From NCBI RefSeq assembly GCF_016937515.1, contig NZ_JAFHKM010000002.1, positions 3,591,001 to 3,655,000 on the forward strand: a DNA stretch of 64,000 bases. Reading direction: 5' to 3'. Below are positions 60,250 through 64,000 of this stretch, piece by piece (the first letter of the stretch is position 1; every line of letters begins with the position of its first letter). Made by a program: the position numbers and the translations under genes. The DNA is from Cohnella algarum (GTDB lineage Bacteria > Bacillota > Bacilli > Paenibacillales > Paenibacillaceae). The notes below the pieces were generated by a model, which saw only the letters and a program-made list of their open reading frames with translations, was not told the origin of the DNA and ran no database searches.

Positions 60250-61749
60250 ATGAATGAGAAAACGATACCGATTATTTGCATTAACGACTTCCATGCCGAA
60301 ATTTTCGAAACCGAACATGCTCTCGGAAGCGCCAAGCTCGGCGGGCTGGTGAAGAGCTTCAAGACGGAACACCCGCATGCGATCGTCGTTTTCGGCGGCG
60401 ACAACTACAAAGGGGATCCCGTGTCGGAGCATCTGTCCGGCGAGCCCGTCACCTATTTGATCAAAAGCCTGGGAGCGAAAGCTTCCGCCGTCGGCAATCA
60501 CGAATTCGATTTCGATTTGGAAACGATCCGGGGCTGGTCGCGGCAAGGCGATTTTACGTTCGTCGCCGCCAATGTGCTGGACAAGCGGACCGGACGCATC
60601 GCCGAAGGGTTCGAGCCCTACGCGATGATCGAGGCCGACGGCGCCAAAATCGCCTTCATCGGGCTTTCTACCGTCGAACAGCTGGACCGGCCCCCCTACC
60701 CGGAAGACATTCGCGCGCTGGAAATCGTGAACGGCGCCCGGGAGGCCCGGAAGTGGGTCGCGTTTTTGAACGGCGGGGGAGACCCCCGGGGCAAACCGGA
60801 CGCGATCGTGGCCCTTACGCACTTCGGCTTGAAGCATACGGCCGACCGGACCGCGCTCATCGGGGAAGAAGCGATCGACCTTTGCCGGCAAGTGCCCGAG
60901 TTGGCGGGCGTGTTTACCGCTCACTGGCACCAGTTCATCAGCGCGGATATCGGCGGGATTCCCGTCGTTCAGGGAGGCGGAAACGGCAGGGGCTTTGCCG
61001 TATTGACGCTGCGCCTTTCGTCGGAAAATCGGCTCCGGAGCGTAACCCCCGGTTTCGTGGACGGCAGCGGCCGGATCGAAGAAATTCCGGCGGACGAGGA
61101 CGTGCGGCTGCGAACGGACGAATTCAAGCGGCAAGCGATGAAAACGCTCGGCGCCGTCGTCGGACGGTTAGAGGAGGACATCGTTCATAAATCTCCGGTT
61201 ACGGCGGAAGTGGATATGGAAGGCACCCCGCTCACCAAGCTGGCGATCGACGTCATGCGCGAACAGACCGGATGCCCCATCGCGATGCTGTATTCGGGCC
61301 GAATGGGGCTCGGTCTTCCCAAAGGCGAAGTGACGCTGTACCAGCTTCTCAAGCTGTTTTATTTCAACGACGAAATCGTGACGATGAAGCTCGCGGGCGC
61401 GGATCTGATCAAAAACATCGAAAACGGCATCTGCACGCTGCGCCGGGAGCGCGCGTCGCCCCTCGCTTTCGGAGGTCTCCGCGTCGTCGCGGATTACGAC
61501 AGGCCTTACGGCCGCCGGATCGAATCCGTCGTGCTGGAAAACGGCCAACCGCTCGAGCCCGATCGCGAGTACGACATCGCCGTCGACGAATTTATCGCTT
61601 CGAACGAAATGGGCTACGATTTTTCGGCGGGGACGGAGCGGAAGCATACGGGCGTTTTTTTGCGCGACAGGATGATTCGGGCCATCGAGGAGCGGGGCGG
61701 GCTCGCGGCCGAGTACCCGGTATACCTGAAAGTGAAAAATAAACAATAG
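60250..61749 (+). CDS. 5'-nucleotidase/2',3'-cyclic phosphodiesterase family protein, cytoplasmic
   Basis: The 499-residue protein has an N-terminal metallophosphoesterase domain (CINDFHAEIF, VVFGGDNYKGD, VGNHEFDFD, ALTHFG, FTAHWHQ) and a C-terminal 5'-nucleotidase domain (about 300-495, with LYSGRMGLGLPKGEVT). Unlike the usual extracytoplasmic family it lacks a signal peptide and starts MNEKTIPIICINDFH. This suggests use inside the cell, consistent with the adjacent thpR. The next gene begins 26 nt later and encodes an importer ATPase. Confidence 0.9.
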   Translation: MNEKTIPIICINDFHAEIFETEHALGSAKLGGLVKSFKTEHPHAIVVFGGDNYKGDPVSEHLSGEPVTYLIKSLGAKASAVGNHEFDFDLETIRGWSRQGDFTFVAANVLDKRTGRIAEGFEPYAMIEADGAKIAFIGLSTVEQLDRPPYPEDIRALEIVNGAREARKWVAFLNGGGDPRGKPDAIVALTHFGLKHTADRTALIGEEAIDLCRQVPELAGVFTAHWHQFISADIGGIPVVQGGGNGRGFAVLTLRLSSENRLRSVTPGFVDGSGRIEEIPADEDVRLRTDEFKRQAMKTLGAVVGRLEEDIVHKSPVTAEVDMEGTPLTKLAIDVMREQTGCPIAMLYSGRMGLGLPKGEVTLYQLLKLFYFNDEIVTMKLAGADLIKNIENGICTLRRERASPLAFGGLRVVADYDRPYGRRIESVVLENGQPLEPDREYDIAVDEFIASNEMGYDFSAGTERKHTGVFLRDRMIRAIEERGGLAAEYPVYLKVKNKQ

Positions 61750-61775
61750 AGAGACATAAGGGAGACGGAGACCGT

Positions 61776-62915
61776 ATGAAGGTGAGTTTGGAACGATTGA
61801 CCAAGACGTTCGACGAAAAAGGAAAATCTTCCCGCGCCGCGGTAAACCGACTGAACGCCGAAATCAAATCGGGAACGCTGACGGGGCTGCTCGGCCCTTC
61901 GGGCTGCGGCAAGTCGACCCTGCTGTTCATGATCGCGGGGCTTCATTCGACGACGGAGGGGAAAATATGGTTCGGCGAACAAGAGGTCACGAATCTCCCG
62001 TCCGAAAAACGCGGAGTCGGGCTCGTCTTTCAAAATTATGCGCTGTATCCGCATTTGACGGCCCGGCAAAATATCGCGTTCCCGCTGCTCAATTCCAAAA
62101 ATTTAAAAGCGAAAACGCAAAAAAAGCTGGACGAGCTTGTCAAGGAGCAAGGCATCAATGTAAAGTACAAAAGCTATGTCGATTCGCTTGTCGCCGAAAC
62201 GGCGAAGCTGGTGGAGATTTCGGACTATTTGGACCGAAAGCCGTCCGAGCTGTCCGGCGGACAGCAGCAGCGGGTCGCCATCGCGAGAGCCCTGATCAAA
62301 AATCCGTCCATCCTGCTGCTTGACGAACCGCTGTCCAATCTGGACGCGCGGCTGCGGATTCAAACCCGCGAAGAAATCAGGAGAATCCAGCAGCGGTCGG
62401 GCATCACGACGATTTTCGTCACGCACGATCAGGAAGAAGCGCTCAGCATTTGCGACGAAGTCATCATTTTAAAAGAAGGCACCCTTCAGCAGCAAGGCAC
62501 TCCGCAAGACGTGTACGATCATCCTTCCAATCAGTTCGTAGCCCAATTTTTAGGGAACACTCCGATAAATATCCTGAAAGGAAAAATCGAGAGCGGCAAG
62601 CTGTACGTCGGCGAAACCGAATGGCTCTCCCTCCCCAAACCGCTTCCGGATCAACGAGTGAACGTCGGCATCCGGGCCGAGCACGTATTGGCCGCATCGT
62701 ACCCGCGTCAGCAGACGCTGCCGGTCAAGGTCGTGAAGTCTTTCCGAACGGGGGGCGCCTTTACGGCGGAAGGCCAGCTGCCGGACGGACAAACGCTAAC
62801 CTTCCTCAACGACAGAAACGACCCGTACCGGGAAAACGATTTGTTGCGCGTGTACGTCCGCCCGCAGACGATGAGCATCTTCGACGACAAAGGAGATCGG
62901 ATCCTGGAATGTTAA
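61776..62915 (+). CDS. ABC transporter ATP-binding protein (UgpC/MsmK type)
   Basis: The 379-residue protein has Walker A GPSGCGKST, Q-loop LVFQNYALYPH, signature LSGGQQQRVAIARAL, Walker B ILLLDEPLSNLDARL and H-loop FVTHDQEEA, then a TOBE-type domain (about 285-375). A helical region of about 45 residues between the Q-loop and signature (KNLKAKTQKKLDELVKEQGINVKYKSYVDSL) is longer than in most MsmK proteins. ATG 61776 fits the family N-terminus. It works with the two permease genes downstream; UgpC-like family members take up sn-glycerol-3-phosphate or sugars. Confidence 0.92.
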   Translation: MKVSLERLTKTFDEKGKSSRAAVNRLNAEIKSGTLTGLLGPSGCGKSTLLFMIAGLHSTTEGKIWFGEQEVTNLPSEKRGVGLVFQNYALYPHLTARQNIAFPLLNSKNLKAKTQKKLDELVKEQGINVKYKSYVDSLVAETAKLVEISDYLDRKPSELSGGQQQRVAIARALIKNPSILLLDEPLSNLDARLRIQTREEIRRIQQRSGITTIFVTHDQEEALSICDEVIILKEGTLQQQGTPQDVYDHPSNQFVAQFLGNTPINILKGKIESGKLYVGETEWLSLPKPLPDQRVNVGIRAEHVLAASYPRQQTLPVKVVKSFRTGGAFTAEGQLPDGQTLTFLNDRNDPYRENDLLRVYVRPQTMSIFDDKGDRILEC

Positions 62916-63874
62916 GGAAAAAGCGGAATCCAGCGAAAGCGCGCTACGACAATTCGGCCTACCTGTACCTGCTCCCGGCGTTTCTGCTCATGGGCATTTT
63001 CACGGTTTATCCCGTTATCAATACGTTTGTCACTTCGTTTAAGCACGACTTTCAGTTTTTGACGGGAAACTACGCGGGGCTGAGCGCGACGCATTATCTC
63101 GATGTCGTAAGCGACCCGGTGTTCCGAAGGGCGCTGCTGAACACGATGTTCATCGCTTTTGTGTGCGTGCCCGGCTCGATGCTCGTTTCGCTCGTCCTGG
63201 CGCTCGGCCTTCATTCGATCAAGCGGCTGCAAGGGTTCTATTTGACGATCTTTTACCTTCCCCAGGTAACCAACGTCATTGCGGCCGGACTGGTGTTCTC
63301 CTTTATTTTCAATACCCATTTCGGTTTGATGAACGCCGTTCTCGGCTGGTTCGGCATCGAACCCGTCGCATGGATCAGCGGCGAGGGAATCGTCGGGTCG
63401 CAGGAGCGGTATAACGAGGCCTATATGCGAAGCCTTTTCGTTCTTTTCGTGAACAACGTGTGGGACGGGCTGTCGCTTCATGTGCTCCTCTTTTTGGGCG
63501 GGCTTCAAAACATAAACAAGCAGTATTACGAAGCCGCGAGCGTGGACGGCGTAAGCAAATGGACGGTTACCCGCAAAATCACGCTGCCGCTGCTGTCCCC
63601 GACGACAATCTTTATTTTCGTCACTTCAGTCATTTTCGCATTTCGGGCCTATGCCAACGTCGTCGCCCTGTTCGGCGGCTCCTACGGGCCCCCGGGCGAC
63701 AATTCCAAGATGATGATCACGCTCGTCGGATACATCATGGACGCCCTCGGCAATTATTTGACGCCGGGAGCGGTCAGCAGCGCCGGGGCGGCGGCGGTCG
63801 TTCTGGTGCTGATGGTGATGATCGTCGTCTTCCTTCAATTAAAACTAACGAAAAGATGGGTGTTCTACCGTTGA
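62909..63874 (+). CDS. ABC transporter permease (UgpA/MsmF type)
   Basis: The 321-residue membrane protein has a first helix LLPAFLLMGIFTVYPVINTF, the region TNVIAAGLVFSFIFNTHFGLMN and the EAA loop YEAASVDGVSKWTVTRKITLPLLSPTT. These are typical of UgpA/MalF-like permeases. It overlaps the ATPase gene by 7 nt (start ATG 62909). No binding-protein gene is in the window; it may follow at the right. Confidence 0.93.
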   Translation: MLRKKRNPAKARYDNSAYLYLLPAFLLMGIFTVYPVINTFVTSFKHDFQFLTGNYAGLSATHYLDVVSDPVFRRALLNTMFIAFVCVPGSMLVSLVLALGLHSIKRLQGFYLTIFYLPQVTNVIAAGLVFSFIFNTHFGLMNAVLGWFGIEPVAWISGEGIVGSQERYNEAYMRSLFVLFVNNVWDGLSLHVLLFLGGLQNINKQYYEAASVDGVSKWTVTRKITLPLLSPTTIFIFVTSVIFAFRAYANVVALFGGSYGPPGDNSKMMITLVGYIMDALGNYLTPGAVSSAGAAAVVLVLMVMIVVFLQLKLTKRWVFYR

Positions 63875-64000
63875 CGACAACGATGAAGCTCGGCAAGGCG
63901 CTGCTGTATTTGTTCCTGAGCGTTTCGTCCCTGTTGGTGCTCGTTCCGTTTTATTGGATGCTGAACACGTCCTTGAAGTCTTCGGCAGAGGTCGCGAAAG
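63856..64000 (+). CDS. ABC transporter permease (UgpE/MsmG type), 3' partial
   Basis: The second permease runs off the right edge. The visible part reads MGVLPLTTTMKLGKALLYLFL and continues with a helix and VPFYWMLNTSLKSSAEV, typical for the second sugar permease family. Start choice is open: ATG 63856 overlaps the upstream gene by 19 nt, while TTG 63871 and ATG 63883 are in frame. Confidence 0.85.
   Translation, partial: MGVLPLTTTMKLGKALLYLFLSVSSLLVLVPFYWMLNTSLKSSAEVAK

Overview
The window looks like chromosomal DNA of a spore-forming Gram-positive of the Paenibacillaceae (Paenibacillus/Cohnella type). The reasons are the high GC content, strong GGAGG ribosome binding sites with frequent GTG and TTG starts, a small acid-soluble spore protein (SspI), a preQ1-I riboswitch, an S-layer-homology surface protein, and several sugar ABC importers of the Lpl/Ugp kind next to membrane-bound AraC regulators. 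This is inferred from gene content; no rRNA or other phylogenetic marker is present.

Layout. 1-1629: end of an oligopeptide/dipeptide importer ATPase gene and a metallophosphoesterase. 1661-4315: preQ1-I riboswitch and the queCDEF operon for queuosine precursor synthesis. 4889-9892: housekeeping genes (prfC, an orphan phnM, sspI, ktrA, a SpoU-type RNA methyltransferase, a tiny membrane-type protein). 10038-11595: an IS110-family element inserted in a palindromic intergenic repeat, with a probable bridge RNA. 12875-18448: a giant secreted SLH protein. 18931-28778: a sugar or polysaccharide module (lipoprotein, two permeases, AraC regulator, medium-chain dehydrogenase, FAD oxidoreductase, DUF4838/glucuronidase-like protein). 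28820-36036: an unusual regulator and a catabolic cluster (NAD epimerase-like, DHDPS-like aldolase, two-subunit serine dehydratase, M20 amidohydrolase, Gfo/Idh oxidoreductase). 36157-44891: a PucR regulator divergent from a seven-gene operon (creatininase-like, RutB-like amidohydrolase, ThiXYZ/SsuABC-like importer, Rieske oxygenase, NtaA-type flavin monooxygenase), which looks like an uncharacterised route for a nitrogen heterocycle. 45338-49765: a chemoreceptor and an ABC exporter fused to a cyclic-nucleotide-binding domain. 49853-55576: LysR regulator divergent from a phosphonate/iron-type importer with a PPP phosphatase. 55577-57200: dense tandem repeats. 57330-59369: a DUF4157 protein with a kinase-like C-terminus. 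59505-64000: thpR, a cytoplasmic 5'-nucleotidase-like enzyme and a Ugp-type importer running off the window.

A feature of the whole window is that six genes (queE, the 18.9-kb lipoprotein, the 24.8-kb dehydrogenase, sdaAB, the 35.1-kb oxidoreductase, the chemoreceptor) are split, and queF has an altered end, by eight single-base losses. Every one lies in a homopolymer run (seven G/C, one A), and restoring one base restores a full-length family member. This looks like a sequencing or assembly artefact rather than eight pseudogenisation events, so the genes are described as probably intact in the organism.
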